64,000 bases of DNA from Glomus cerebriforme (GCA_003550305.1 QKYT01000009.1:398229-462228), one strand, 5' to 3'. Positions 1 through 11,113 are shown, counted from the first letter of the stretch. Numbers and translations: made by a program. Notes: generated by a model not told the origin, from the sequence alone.

Positions 1-1063
1 TAGGTGAATTCAGAAGTTTATTTATTAGTTAAGGTTATTTTTTAAGTTTATCGGTAAGATTTTTCGTAGTTTTTTTTAAATTTATTTTATTAGTTTAGGT
101 TAATTTTTATGTATAACAATAAGTTTCTTTTTTTATGTATTATATTTATATAATTATTAAATGTTTTTTTTTTTTTGAAATATTTTTAATAAATTTCGAA
201 GTTTTTAGAAATATCTTTTTTTTTAAAAAAAACTTAACAAAGATTGTATTCAATTTTATTAAAAAGTAATCAAAAATATATACAAAATATACAAAATTAC
301 AAGCGATAATCATGTGATTAAATATGATTAATCATATGATTAACACTACACCCGACGAAGCCAACCTACCGCAAAATTAAATAAACTTAAGTAAAATCCT
401 AAATTTAAAATAAAATTTCGATATAGTTAATCGTATACCAGAAGTTTTTATAAATATCAATACTATCATCTATTTTAATCTTAATTTTCTACGATAAACA
501 AGAAAAAAATCTTCTGTGATACAATTGATAAAATAACAAATATAACTTGCAAAAAGAAACATAATCTACATACCGGAAATGAATATGAAATAATTTCTTT
601 TATGAACGTTATTGAATCGAAATGGTTTCAAGAAATTTTGTAATAACATTTAATGATTTACCGAGAATAACCCTTCCTATTTTAATTGTTTTTAAATATC
701 AAGCCAGTTACATTACAGTATATTATTACATAACCTTCCAAAATGTCTATTTTAATTGTTCCAAATTTGTAACAAGTTCTACATAAAATAATAATAAATA
801 ATTTCTTTGCGCGTTAAATGGCTATTTTTTTTTTCTAATTTTGGTAAGACGACGACATATTTCTTTGATGACCATTAGTCATTACACGAACACGAACACA
901 ACATAGTATAACAAACGTACGCAATTCAACAACATTTGTACACATTATGTGTAACTCCATTTTTAATAAACTTTGTCAATTTACTGTCAAATTTTGTTTT
1001 TTAAAAAAAAAATACGTATATATATTCACACACATATACCTTGACGATAATCTTATAATAACA
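1..1063. other. Upstream region of the first HMG-box gene
   Basis: No convincing coding region. The part from about 560 to 930 resembles the DNA in front of the second HMG gene (about 3970-4450): both carry a TTTCTTTTATGRAC-like stretch, an ACGCGTT- or GCGCGTT-like site before a T run and TTTTTTCTAATTT, and then AACACAACAT followed by GTAACAAACGT or GTATAACAAACGTACG. It is probably the duplicated promoter. The first 560 bases are AT-rich with nothing recognised. Confidence 0.5.
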
Positions 1064-1759
1064 ATGAACTCGTCATTTAATGATGTCTTTAGAACAGAAT
1101 CTTTGGTAGAAAACATAAACACAGGACCTATCAAAAGAGTTGGACCGGAGAATAAAGAAGTAGTAATTAGTTTTATCAAGAAAATTGACCATTCAAACAT
1201 TTTTCCACCAAAACATTCAGCATATGAAATAATGGACAAAGAATTAAATAAAGCAGGTTTACCCAGAAGATCGATGAACTGTTTTTTTTGCTTTAGACAT
1301 GTCGTTTATCTTGAAGTGTTGAGTCAAGGACTTTCGGATCTCGTAAAAGACGGCGTATTTTTTACACGAGTCGCTAGTGAAATGTGGAGTTCTGCGAGTA
1401 AAGAAGATCATGAAGAATACAAAAAGCTTTCCACAGAATTAAGAAAACTGCAGGATGAGTTTTATAAAGATAAAATCTATAGTAAAAACAAACCAGCTCA
1501 TTCGGTGTTTGTTAATTGGACCGATAATGGTTTCTATGAAGATTCAAACAATAGACTTAAAAAAAAAAGGAAAGCTAATCAAAAGATTTCATGTAGTCTT
1601 GATTCACAACAACTCATGGACATAAATTCATCATTCGAATTCTTATATCCATATCCATACATTCTTTTTCCGCAAAATGTAAATAATATAAATAATTTGA
1701 ATGTATATGATCAAACTCAAACTTACGAATATAAGTCATATTATTTAGGTTGTTATTGA
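1064..1759 (+). CDS. HMG-box (MATA-HMG type) protein, single box
   Basis: Predicted nuclear DNA-binding protein of 231 aa. A conserved pre-box segment (IDHSNIFPPKHSAYEIM, about residues 41-57) leads into the HMG box at about residues 66-134 (GLPRRSMNCFFCFRHVVYLE, then GVFFTRVASEMW and the EDHEEYKKLSTELRKLQ helix). A basic run (LKKKRKANQK) follows at about 163-172, and the tail is Asn/Tyr-rich. The frame is open to an ATG at 947, but that adds 39 hydrophobic residues with no counterpart in the paralogue. The ATG at 1064 gives an N-terminus that matches the start of the second half of the neighbouring gene (both read LVENIN), so it is preferred. Large families of such proteins occur in Glomeromycotina, and whether any acts in mating is unknown. 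Domain call firm; role inferred. Confidence 0.85.
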   Translation: MNSSFNDVFRTESLVENINTGPIKRVGPENKEVVISFIKKIDHSNIFPPKHSAYEIMDKELNKAGLPRRSMNCFFCFRHVVYLEVLSQGLSDLVKDGVFFTRVASEMWSSASKEDHEEYKKLSTELRKLQDEFYKDKIYSKNKPAHSVFVNWTDNGFYEDSNNRLKKKRKANQKISCSLDSQQLMDINSSFEFLYPYPYILFPQNVNNINNLNVYDQTQTYEYKSYYLGCY

Positions 1760-2374
1760 TTGAATTTTAATGTTTTATAAACTTTATTTCCAAATTTCTT
1801 TACATAAGATTATTATTATCAATTTTTTTTTTTGATTTTTAGAATTTATAGTTATTTTTTTTTTTTATTATTATACAATTTATGCAATACTAAGAAAACC
1901 TTATTGGATTGTGGACAATAATTAGTTCATTAATACCAATCGTACAAGAACTTGGAATAAAACTTACGCAAAAGAAGAAGTATCATTACCAAAATGGTTA
2001 TATAATTGATCAAGTTATGGATTAGCTAACTTAATTATAGAAATATTATTTTGTAAATTTGAGCAAGATTTTATTATTTTAAGATTACTATTTTAAATTT
2101 GTTTCTTCTTCAATTATAATTTTCCGTTAATTAAGATAATATTGTTGTGTAAATTACAAAATTAATAAAGTAAATATATATTTTTTTTTTGATTTTCGTT
2201 TCTTTTCATTCATTGCTGTTTATTTAAAATATTCGAGAATAAAATTTACTTTCTTCTGTCTTTCTTCTATTTTGGTCAGGGGAAACGGGCTGGTTAATTA
2301 CTGTGAATTGTATGCGATTTACGAGGATATACAGTACCTACAATTTTGCGCAGCAAACATATGCAACAAGTCAT
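1760..2374. other. Intergenic, no gene seen
   Basis: AT-rich DNA with poly-T and poly-A runs. I see no gene. The open frames near 2272 and 2346 run into the foldback repeat and are repeat-derived. Confidence 0.4.
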
Positions 2375-3000
2375 GTTACTTGCCGAAATCCATTTGGTCG
2401 AACCTGTATTACCGAATGAAATGTCGTCTTACCAAAAATCATCTGACCGAAAAGTCATTTTTGCCGAAGTCTATTATTTCATTGGAGGAATATTTTTGCT
2501 GACACCGAAAATTAATTTTTTTAATAATTGTTAACTTTTCTCTTTGAATTTTATTTAGATATAAAAAAGTATTATTTTCCGCTAACCATTTTGTAATAAT
2601 AAATAATATAAAAAAATGAATGCTTTTTAATATACTTAATCGCTAAACATATATAACAATAAACAATATCTATAGTATTACATTTTATTCTCCTCATAAT
2701 TTTAATGACTTAAAATGGATTTAAAAAATTAATAAAATAATTAAATCAAAAAATATGCATAAATAAAATAAAAAATAAAAAATGAAATTAATAAAATAAA
2801 TTAATAAAATAAATTAAAAAAAATAAAAATTTCGGTAAAATATCCTTTCGGTAAAAAGGTATTTCAATAAAATATTCCTTCAATGAAATAGACTTCGGTA
2901 AAATGACTATTTGGTCAGATGATTTTCAGTAAGACGACATTTTGGTAAAATGTCATTCGGTAATACAAGGTTCGACCAAATGGATTTCGAAAAGTAGATT
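2375..3000. repeat. Foldback (inverted-repeat) element with TTCGGTAAAATG-type sub-repeats
   Basis: The left arm (about 2380-2510) and right arm (about 2860-2996) are imperfect reverse complements. TTGCCGAAATCCATTTGGTC on the left mirrors GACCAAATGGATTTCGAAAA on the right, and further matches run through AATATTCCTYCAATGAAATA and GACTTCGG. Within each arm a short motif like TTCGGTAAAATG or TTTGGTCAGATGATTTT is iterated. The 350-bp centre is AAATTAATAAAATAA-rich. It looks like a nonautonomous foldback transposon. I could not define a target duplication. Confidence 0.7.
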
Positions 3001-4621
3001 TCTGTGAAATTGGCGGACACCATTCCAAATTAATCTGATTCGTTCAAAATGCATGATTATGACGACCACAGTGACGTTTATTGGTTGGAACACGTTTTCT
3101 TTACTAATACAAAATATTTCATATAAACACTCATCGGGGTTCCCAATTTATGTATATTGTTGATAAATTCAAATTTCTCAATTATATGCATCAACGCGCA
3201 AAGAGCTTACTTAATATTAATAATTTATATTTAATTTTTTCAAAGATTTTTTGTTCGTCGAATTTGTAAAAACTCAATTTACTTTATATATATTTATGGT
3301 TAGTTCATAGAGTTATTACAAATAAACTCCGAAACAAAAAGAAAAGTATGTCCCGTTTTTAATTGTACAATTTATTTTGTCAAACGTTACTGTGTCTCGT
3401 AGCTTTTATTCCAATATCTATTTGTACTCGTAATCAAAATCCAATCCGTCCACAATTATATATTACTATTAAAATCAGCATACAATCTAAAAGTAGTTAC
3501 AGTAGTTTTTTCATCGTGAAAATCGATTTTATCGGGTATCATTTAAATTGTTTCCTTTTCAGAACATGTGACAAGGAAAATAAGAAATCAAAATTACGAG
3601 ATTAACATTATACCATTATACCTAGCAGATAGGTAACCAATTACTTCAATGAAGGAAATCAAAAGTTTATAGTTATAAATAAGTAGATGTTTAGTATATT
3701 AGTAAGATTTTATATACACAGTTTCTAGAAAATATCATCTATTTTATCTATTTTAATTTGCACCCAATTAAAAAAAAATCTAATAATCGACAAATAAAAA
3801 AAATATGTATATATGTCGTCTAATATGCTTTCTCGTGATTCTACGTAAACCTCTACCTTTTTGGATATTCCAAAGAAGTTCTGGACTATATAGAGTGCAT
3901 GCATGAAAAAAAACAATCTGCATACAGTACATAATTTTGTAGTGAAACGAATAATAATGATGTATAATTGGCATGAAGTAATTCCCTTTTATGGACATTG
4001 TTAAGATTTTTTAATATTAAATTAATTACGTGTCCAAGAAAATTTCTTTAATAAATTATTGAATATCCAAGAAATAATCCTTCCTAAATTTAATTTTCCA
4101 TTATTTTTATAAAAAAAAAATATATATATATATATTAGAGCCAGTTATCATTATTATAAATGTCTTAAGTATTTGCTAATCACGCAAATTATTTTAATCA
4201 TCCTTTTGCAGTAAAGATTATTCCAAATTTATAATAATTATAATAATGTTTCTATGTAAAAAAAAATTGTTAACATATATGTTATAATTAATCTCCAAAC
4301 GGTTTATATAATTAAAATATCTTTTACGCGTTCAATGACATTATTTTTTTTCTAATTTGATAAAAATTTTTTTAACCGACCATTGAGCATGTGATCAATA
4401 CATGAACACAACATCTCGATGTAACAAACGTGCACAATTCAAATTGATTGATTGGTCACCATAAAGAAAGTGATCAACATTTTGCTATAATGTGTGTAAC
4501 TCATATTTTTTTTTTTCAATAAAAATACTTCGTTTATTTTTTTACTTTTTTATCTTTCAAAAAAGTCAAATTTTGAGTTTTTTTTTTTAAAAAAAAAAAA
4601 AAAGTTCTTTTTTTCAATAAA
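3001..4621. other. Intergenic, includes promoter copy of second HMG gene
   Basis: No gene recognised at 3001-3960; an open frame near 3363 has no ATG start and no family resemblance. From about 3970 to 4450 the sequence parallels the upstream region of the first HMG gene. Just before the start codon there is a T run, an A run and then TCAATAAAATG. Confidence 0.45.
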
Positions 4622-5686
4622 ATGTCTACAACTTTATATGTAAGAAGTAATGAATTTAATGAAAGAATCGAACTTATTAAAAAAATTGACCTAGTAAATG
4701 AAGTAACCGAATTTATTAAAAAACTTAACCATACAAATATTTTTCCACCAAAATATTCTGCAAGTGAAATAATGGTCACAAATAAAGAAGGGTTATCCAA
4801 CAAACGATCGATGACTGGTTTTTTTTGCTTTAGACATGTCGTCTATCTTGAAATTTTACAACAAAAGCTTTTAGATTATGTGAAAGGTGGTATGTTTTTT
4901 GCTCAAGTCGCTAGCGTAATGTGGAATGAAGCGAGTCAAGAAGATCGTGATAAATATAAGGAACTTGCTTTAGAATTGAAAAAATTACATATTAATTTTC
5001 ATAAAGATGCTTATAATAGAAAAAAGATAGGCGGTCCGGTATATAATATGAACTTTCAAAAATCAAAATCATCTAATACGATTATAAAGAAAAAAAAAAG
5101 TGTTACCAAAAAACAAGTTCAATCTCAACAAATTGATGATAATAATTCAAATGTTCAACAAACTTCTCAACAATCAAATTCTTTTCAAAGAATGTCCATA
5201 TCTTTTTTGGTCGAAAATATAAATAGTAATGAATCAAATGAAATAACTGAATTTATTAAAAAACTTGATTATACAAATATCTTTCCACCAAAACGTTCAG
5301 CAAGAGAAATAATGGTTACAGATTTAAATAAAGAAGGTTTACCAAGAAGAGCGATGAATTGTTTCTTTTGTTTTAGACATGTCGTTTATCTTGAAATTGT
5401 ACAGCAAAAACTTTTAGATTTTGTAAAAGATGGCGTGTTTTTTACACAAGTCGCTAGCGAAATGTGGATTAAAGCCAGTCAAAAAGATCGGGAGAATTAT
5501 AAAGAACTTGCCTCAGAATTAAAAAAATTGCAGATTAATTTCCATAAGGATAAAACTTATATTAAACATAAACCAGCTGGTTCGGTGTTTGTTAATATGA
5601 ACGACAATTATTTTCTAAAAACAAAATCAAATAGTACTATTAGAAAGAGAAAAAAGATTACAAACAAAGATCAAGTAGGAAATTGA
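4622..5686 (+). CDS. Double HMG-box (MATA-HMG type) protein
   Basis: A 354-aa predicted DNA-binding protein with two HMG boxes in tandem. The first box is at about residues 57-125 and the second at about 239-307, each preceded by the family's FPPKxSAxEIM segment (residues 41-51 and 221-231). Between them lies a basic, Gln/Asn/Ser-rich linker (about 150-190, including IIKKKKSVTKKQVQSQQ). The second half starts like an independent protein: M191 begins MSISFLVENINSNE, matching SLVENIN near the N-terminus of the single-box neighbour. It also shares the post-box PAGSVFVNMNDN motif with that neighbour (PAHSVFVNWTDN). The first half is more diverged, with GLSNKRSMTGFFCF in place of GLPRRAMNCFFCF. 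The likely origin is fusion of two tandem paralogues. The C-terminal tail is basic (RKRKKITNK). Two boxes could bind two sites or bend DNA more strongly; that is inference. Confidence 0.87.
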   Translation: MSTTLYVRSNEFNERIELIKKIDLVNEVTEFIKKLNHTNIFPPKYSASEIMVTNKEGLSNKRSMTGFFCFRHVVYLEILQQKLLDYVKGGMFFAQVASVMWNEASQEDRDKYKELALELKKLHINFHKDAYNRKKIGGPVYNMNFQKSKSSNTIIKKKKSVTKKQVQSQQIDDNNSNVQQTSQQSNSFQRMSISFLVENINSNESNEITEFIKKLDYTNIFPPKRSAREIMVTDLNKEGLPRRAMNCFFCFRHVVYLEIVQQKLLDFVKDGVFFTQVASEMWIKASQKDRENYKELASELKKLQINFHKDKTYIKHKPAGSVFVNMNDNYFLKTKSNSTIRKRKKITNKDQVGN

Positions 5687-7095
5687 TTTCCAATCGCAAC
5701 GAACAATTCAAAAAAAAAAAAACATCCTAAGCAACATCCATTTGAAATCTATGGCTTTTTCATCCACAATATATGAATATAAGATCATCTTTATAATTAA
5801 GTTTTATTCATTTAGCCTTTGATTGATTGAATTCATTTTTATTTTACTTATTCAAAATAGCATAATTTTTTATTTTTATTTTCATTACGTTATTTTACAA
5901 TATCAATAAGCTTCTTCAATTTTTTAGATACCGTTACTTTATCTATACTCATTGTAGAAGTATCATTACAAATGCTTTGTTTGAAAATATTTTAGTCTAT
6001 AAGAAATTTCTTCTTCCGCATAATTCAATGTGACAGATTCTTTAAGTATACGTTTATTTTAACCTATTTTTCTTTATTAGTGGATTTTCTATATTATTCA
6101 AAGGCTTAACCAACATTCTTAGAATATATATATATATACATACATTTTTTTTTATTTTTTTTTTGCTGTATTCAAATTACATTTTATTTTCAATAATAAA
6201 ATTTTATAGAAATGATGTCAAAAAAAATTTATATATTTTAGAATCGTTAATTTACTGTATATTAAGTTCATATCAACTTCATTGATATTTAAATAATAAG
6301 GTAATCGAATATAGTCCATTTAATTTTGATTCAAAAAATTATCGTATATCATATTATCGTATATCATCACTAATTATCTTTTATTATTATTATGATTTTA
6401 GCTAATCAAATAATTGAATTCTTGAAATAAAAATAAAAGGGAAGGTTTCTTTGTAAGATCGATCTTCAAAAGAATATCGTTATCGAGTCTGGAAATGTTT
6501 GTTAGGCGTCAATCGTTTGTTTGTGTGTGTTATTTACAGCATATTAAATGACACGAATGTAGTAGTAGAAAATAAAAGTAGATTGCACAATCAGATAAAA
6601 ACAAAAAAATTATAAAATTTTCAACAAGTTAAACTTTTATATGATTTGTTGTACCTCAGACGTCAGGCGAAAGTCAGACGTCGATTTTGAATAGTTTGCT
6701 TTAAGTAAACTTTTTTTTTTTATTAATTAAATCACTTTAGTTTTATTATTAAACTTGTATAGTATAATGAATTACATATATTCTGAAAAATTCACATAAA
6801 TCTAATTAATGAAGAGCTGCTGAGCGATATATTGTAGATAATGTTACTTTAAGATTTAGTTATAATGTTGAAAAATTTAAAGTAAATCTGTAAACACCAA
6901 ATTTCAATACGATCGGATTCATATTCGTGGAAATCAATAATTACAATTGTTGTGCCCCAACTTGGAATTTGCCCCAAGTTGACAATTGGCCTAAACAGAT
7001 TACGGTCCATTTTTATGAATTAAATACTGCACAGTCACGACATTTATTTATTTTGTACTTAAAAGGAAAAGTGTAACGTAAGACTACATACTAAA
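5687..7095. other. Intergenic between HMG genes and the BTB-SPRY array
   Basis: AT-rich DNA with poly-T tracts and a TA microsatellite near 6125-6140. Nothing recognisable as a gene on either strand. Confidence 0.4.
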
Positions 7096-8436
7096 CTAAT
7101 TATAAAAAATTTCCAAGCAATGAGGAATAATGCACGGCTCTACGCGCAATTTACTACCATATTCCATGGAAACGATAGGATAAACCTCAGAAGAAATATT
7201 TTTCCATTCAGAAACTATGGGTTTCTTATTCTTATTGATAGAAAATGCACATGTTTTGTTTTTCATATCCAGATGAACGGTAACCTTATCTCCTTCTTTA
7301 TATTTTGCGTCATACCATTTCCATTCGTCTTTATGATAAACGTAACCATCTGATCCAAGAACCCACCCATGATAATTTCGATCCTTTTTTTTTAAATTCT
7401 CATTAATATCACATATACCGATGTAGACTGTTTTATATAGTTTTTCAATTAAAATATTCCATTCATATACTCCTTGACCTTTAAAGATTAAATCTCCAAA
7501 TATTGATTTAGATGACATAATCTTCTTGGTCTCGATGGTAAATCCACCATTAGAAACTTTTAAATTAACGTCATACTTCCACTTAAAAATAGGTACTCCA
7601 CGAATAAATTCTAATCCTTCACCCAGTGCTTTGGAACGATAAACATTTTTGACTTTTTTGACTGAAAAAACATTATAGGGCTCAATATATTGTTCAATTT
7701 CTTTTGCATCCATTCGATTTAAATCTATATAATGAGTGAACGGAGTTAAACATTTTCGAATCTCTTTAATTTCTCGATGTGGTTCAAGAATCATTCCACC
7801 CTCAAATTCATTTATAGCTTTCATTAAAACATATTCCCAAATTTCAAATTCTGGTGTTGCGAAAGGTTTTTTAGAATTGATAGTTTTCATCAAAAGATAC
7901 TTTAATCCTTCTAATGATAACGCGTCGATATCATTTTTTTCCAATTTGTCCTTAGCTACCCAATCGACTAAAATTTGAGATATTTCATTATCCACATTGA
8001 AGGAAAATTTATTAACACATTCTGACAAAAGCCTTTTACCAGGATTTCTATATTTAATATTCATCAAAAATTCCATAGTACGATCAATAATATGGTTTTG
8101 AAGACTCATCAAATTAAAATGAATGGATGCATGATAAACTCCAATAAAATTTTTAACAGTTAAATTTTCTTTTTCAATTTTAGATGTATATAAATATTCC
8201 AAAATAACTTTCATAGAATTTGAATTAATATTATTGAATAAAAGAATGTCGTTATTTGATCTGGTAAAAATGAGATCGTTGAAAATTTTGGATCGGGTTG
8301 CTAAAATGGCTTTACATCCAAATACTGTTATTTCATCCGAACATTTTAAGGAGATGTCATGAAATCTTTTATCATTTATTAATCGTTTAAAATCAATTTC
8401 TAACGATTCTCCTTGTGAAAAAGAATCTTGACTCAT
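7096..8436 (-). CDS. BTB-BACK-SPRY protein (array copy 1)
   Basis: A 446-aa protein, probably a cytosolic or nuclear substrate adaptor for a Cullin-3 ubiquitin ligase; this is known for BTB-BACK families and inferred here. BTB/POZ spans about residues 16-120 (FHDISLKCSD, CKAILATRSKIF, ILEYLYTSK). BACK-like helices cover about 125-235 (LLSECVNKFS, ILVDWVAKDKLEKNDIDALS, LEGLKYLL). A conserved linker follows (INLNRMDAKEIEQYIEPYNV type). A SPRY/B30.2-like domain at about 285-440 carries the family's signature blocks: GVYEWNILIEKL, VYIGICDIN, HGWVLGSDGYVYH, GDKVTVHLDMKNKTCAFSIN and VYPIVSMEYGSKLRVEP. The start fits the paralogues. There is no intron. It stands farthest downstream in the array and lacks the Asp-rich insert of copies 2 and 3. 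SPRY would be the substrate-recognition part. Confidence 0.9.
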   Translation of the reverse strand: MSQDSFSQGESLEIDFKRLINDKRFHDISLKCSDEITVFGCKAILATRSKIFNDLIFTRSNNDILLFNNINSNSMKVILEYLYTSKIEKENLTVKNFIGVYHASIHFNLMSLQNHIIDRTMEFLMNIKYRNPGKRLLSECVNKFSFNVDNEISQILVDWVAKDKLEKNDIDALSLEGLKYLLMKTINSKKPFATPEFEIWEYVLMKAINEFEGGMILEPHREIKEIRKCLTPFTHYIDLNRMDAKEIEQYIEPYNVFSVKKVKNVYRSKALGEGLEFIRGVPIFKWKYDVNLKVSNGGFTIETKKIMSSKSIFGDLIFKGQGVYEWNILIEKLYKTVYIGICDINENLKKKDRNYHGWVLGSDGYVYHKDEWKWYDAKYKEGDKVTVHLDMKNKTCAFSINKNKKPIVSEWKNISSEVYPIVSMEYGSKLRVEPCIIPHCLEIFYN

Positions 8437-9198
8437 CGTGAAGGATTGAATAGATGTTTTGTAAAATGTTTTTTTTGTTCATTTAATAGAACAATTTTGT
8501 AGATAATTTATTATAGTCTCAATTAGCGGAAACCAATCACAATAATTATTTTTATTTCTAGTAAAGCCACTGACATATCATTTCGACGTTATTCCCATTT
8601 AATTAAAGTATGGGAAATAATTCTTTTTCAAATTATTCAGATTTATATATACTAGTCAATATTAAAATGTCTAAAACCTGTCCAAAACCTGTCCAAACCT
8701 TTCTAAAATTATCCAATTGCCCAACACTTCTATTCGGCTTTGTACTTGCGTGATTTCGAAATAAGGAAAACAATTTGTGATCGAACAATTACGCCCAATC
8801 TGATACTTTATTGGTATCAAAAGAATAACCTTTATTTTTCGTAAATAGTAAGGATTCGCATTTCAATGTCGTCACGTGGATCTTCAACTGATCCTTGGCT
8901 TCAACATCATCCTTAAGGATTCCGAGTTAAGGGTATATATGTTCAAAAAAAATAATTCATTAAATTTAGCGCATAAAATACCCAAAGCTAATAAAATTTT
9001 ATTAACAATTTCATGATGTAATAGAATTAATCACATTACTATTAACAGATTCGAAGTTGACTTTGATGTCGGAGACATAATCACATTTTTATTCAAATAA
9101 AAAAAATAAGTTTCAAATGTTTAAAATTTTTAAAATTTATAAATTAAATGATAAGTTAACAAGTAAACTGAATATAGTATATCAATTACAAAAAAAAA
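8437..9198. other. Intergenic with a short tandem repeat
   Basis: No gene seen. About 2.5 copies of an 11-bp unit (AAACCTGTCCA) lie near 8673-8702. The remainder is AT-rich spacer. Confidence 0.4.
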
Positions 9199-10536
9199 CT
9201 AAAAAAACTCTTGTTCTATACTTAATTTACTCCCATTTCCTAAGGAAACAATAGGATAAACTCGAGAAGAAATATTTTTCCATTCAGAAACTATAGGCTT
9301 CTTATCTTTATTGATAGAAAATGCGCACGTCCTCATTTTCATATCCAGATGAACTGTAACTTTATCTCCTCCTTTATATTTTGCGTCATACCGATTCCAT
9401 TTTTTCTTATGATAAACATAACCATCAGATCCAAGAACCCATCCACAATAATTTTGATCTTTTTTTTTAAAATCGTCATCAACATCACATATACCTATGT
9501 AGACTTCTTTACATAACTGTTCAATTAAAATAGTCCACTCATAAACTCCTCTGCCTTTAAAGATCAAATCTCCCAATATTGATTTAGGTTGTGTAATTTC
9601 CTTGGCCTCGACGGTATATCCATGTCCAGAAACTTCTAAATTTAAAACATTATCTTTCCACTTAAAAATAGGTACTCCTCGAATAAATCCTAATCCTCTA
9701 CCCGTTGATATGGAAGAGTAAGCATCTGTAAGCTTTTCAAATGAATAAACATTAAAAGGTTCGACACGTTGTTTAATTTCATTTGCTTCCATACGATTTA
9801 AATTAATGTAGCGAATGAGTGGATTTAAATATTTTTGAATCTTCTCTTGATCATACATTGTTACTCTTCTAGCTTTCGCTAAAGTATATTCCCAAATTTC
9901 AATTTCTGGTGTTGCAAAAGGATCTTCAGTATCAAAAGTTTTCATTAAAAGATACCTTAATCCTTCTGCTGATAATGAATCAATTTCATTTTTTTTCAAT
10001 TTGTCCCTGGCTACCCAATAGACCAAAATTCGGGACATCACATCATCATCCACATCATCATCCAAAGCTACATTATTATCCACATCATCCACCATTAAAG
10101 AGAATTTATTAACATATTCTGATAAAAGTTTTTTACCAACTTCTTCATTTCTATCCTTCAAAAATGCTATAGTTTGGTCACATATATACTGTTGAAATTT
10201 TTTCAAGTCAAAATGAACGGCTGCGTGATAGACTTCAATAATATTTTCAACTGTTAAGTTTACTTTTTTAACTCTAGATGTATACAAATATTCCAAAATA
10301 ACTTTCATAGAATTTGAGTTAATATTATTGAATGAGAGGGTATTATTTTTTAACTTGGTAAAAATGAGTTCGTTAAAAATTTCGGAACGGGTTGCTAAAA
10401 TAGCTTTACATCCAAATAATGTTATGCCATCTGAACATTCTAAAGAAATATCATGAAATCTTTCATCATTCATTAATCGTCTTAAATCTTTTTCTAATGA
10501 TGGTTCGACATCTTCTGAAGAGATAATTTGACCCAT
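9199..10536 (-). CDS. BTB-BACK-SPRY protein (array copy 2), Asp-rich insert, MGxxxS start
   Basis: 445 aa with BTB at about 17-120, BACK at about 130-245 and SPRY at about 290-440. Two things set it apart from copy 1. The N-terminus MGQIISSE fits the N-myristoylation consensus (Gly2, small or polar residue at 6), which could place this adaptor on membranes. An acidic insert at about 149-167 (VDDVDNNVALDDDVDDDV) sits between the BACK helix LLSEYVNKFSL and ILVYWVARDKL; it comes from a GAT/CATC-like triplet tract at about 10035-10092. SPRY signature blocks are intact (VYIGICDVDDDFKKKDQN, CGWVLGSDGYVYH, VTVHLDMKMRTCAFSIN). It is the closest relative of copy 3, and they share a 50-bp upstream block. 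Confidence 0.9.
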   Translation of the reverse strand: MGQIISSEDVEPSLEKDLRRLMNDERFHDISLECSDGITLFGCKAILATRSEIFNELIFTKLKNNTLSFNNINSNSMKVILEYLYTSRVKKVNLTVENIIEVYHAAVHFDLKKFQQYICDQTIAFLKDRNEEVGKKLLSEYVNKFSLMVDDVDNNVALDDDVDDDVMSRILVYWVARDKLKKNEIDSLSAEGLRYLLMKTFDTEDPFATPEIEIWEYTLAKARRVTMYDQEKIQKYLNPLIRYINLNRMEANEIKQRVEPFNVYSFEKLTDAYSSISTGRGLGFIRGVPIFKWKDNVLNLEVSGHGYTVEAKEITQPKSILGDLIFKGRGVYEWTILIEQLCKEVYIGICDVDDDFKKKDQNYCGWVLGSDGYVYHKKKWNRYDAKYKGGDKVTVHLDMKMRTCAFSINKDKKPIVSEWKNISSRVYPIVSLGNGSKLSIEQEFF

Positions 10537-11113
10537 AATTTCGATAAAAAATTTAACGAGTAACTCGACAGAGTTGGAATAGATGTTTGGAGGTGGGCGT
10601 CGATTTTATAATTGAAACATTTTTCATTTTTGGAAACAATTACCTTGACAATCACGGGAATTGTGCCGGACATTATTCGGAAATATTTATTTGCAACGAT
10701 CGTTTTTTACACAACCGTGATCCATATTCCATAAAAAGGAAACTTTCCCTGTAATTCTCGCTTCAGTCAGCTCTAAATTTTAAAAGGTGTTCGAGAAGCC
10801 TAGAAAAGTCCTAGAAAGCGATATTATTCATTATTGTTTCTGAATATTAAATATAGCAGTGTGGAAATTTTCGATGGAGAACTTTTATTAATTTACAAAA
10901 AATTTCTAACTTGTTACTTAATTATACCAATTACTGCTATAACGCTATTGGATTCGAAGTTTTTATGAAAGAAAAAAATCTAAATGACTTTAATGTCAGA
11001 GACATAAATCAGCATTTTATAAAATTTTAGTAATTTGTTAAATATGTTTTATAAATTATAAAACAATAAATGATGAATATCAATACAATTTTTTTCGCAA
11101 CAGATTTGATTAA
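10537..11113. promoter_or_regulatory. Intergenic; upstream block shared by array copies 2 and 3
   Basis: About 10594-10645 contains GGGCGTCGATTTTATAATTG, then AAACATTTTTCATTTTTGG and AAACAATTAC. The same series, with a few changes, occurs at about 12498-12550 before copy 3. The match lies 35-110 bases upstream of each ATG, so it is either a shared promoter element or simply duplicated flank. The remaining sequence is spacer. Confidence 0.4.

Noticed and set aside
976..1239. Minus-strand frames over the HMG genes (also 4534-4803)
   Set aside because: Exact antisense shadows of the HMG coding regions.
2272..2534. Two overlapping plus-strand ORFs
   Set aside because: They run into the left arm of the foldback repeat; no conserved domain.
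3363..3605. ORF with a hydrophobic N-terminus resembling a signal peptide
   Set aside because: It opens with TTG rather than ATG, and no family or splice support was seen.
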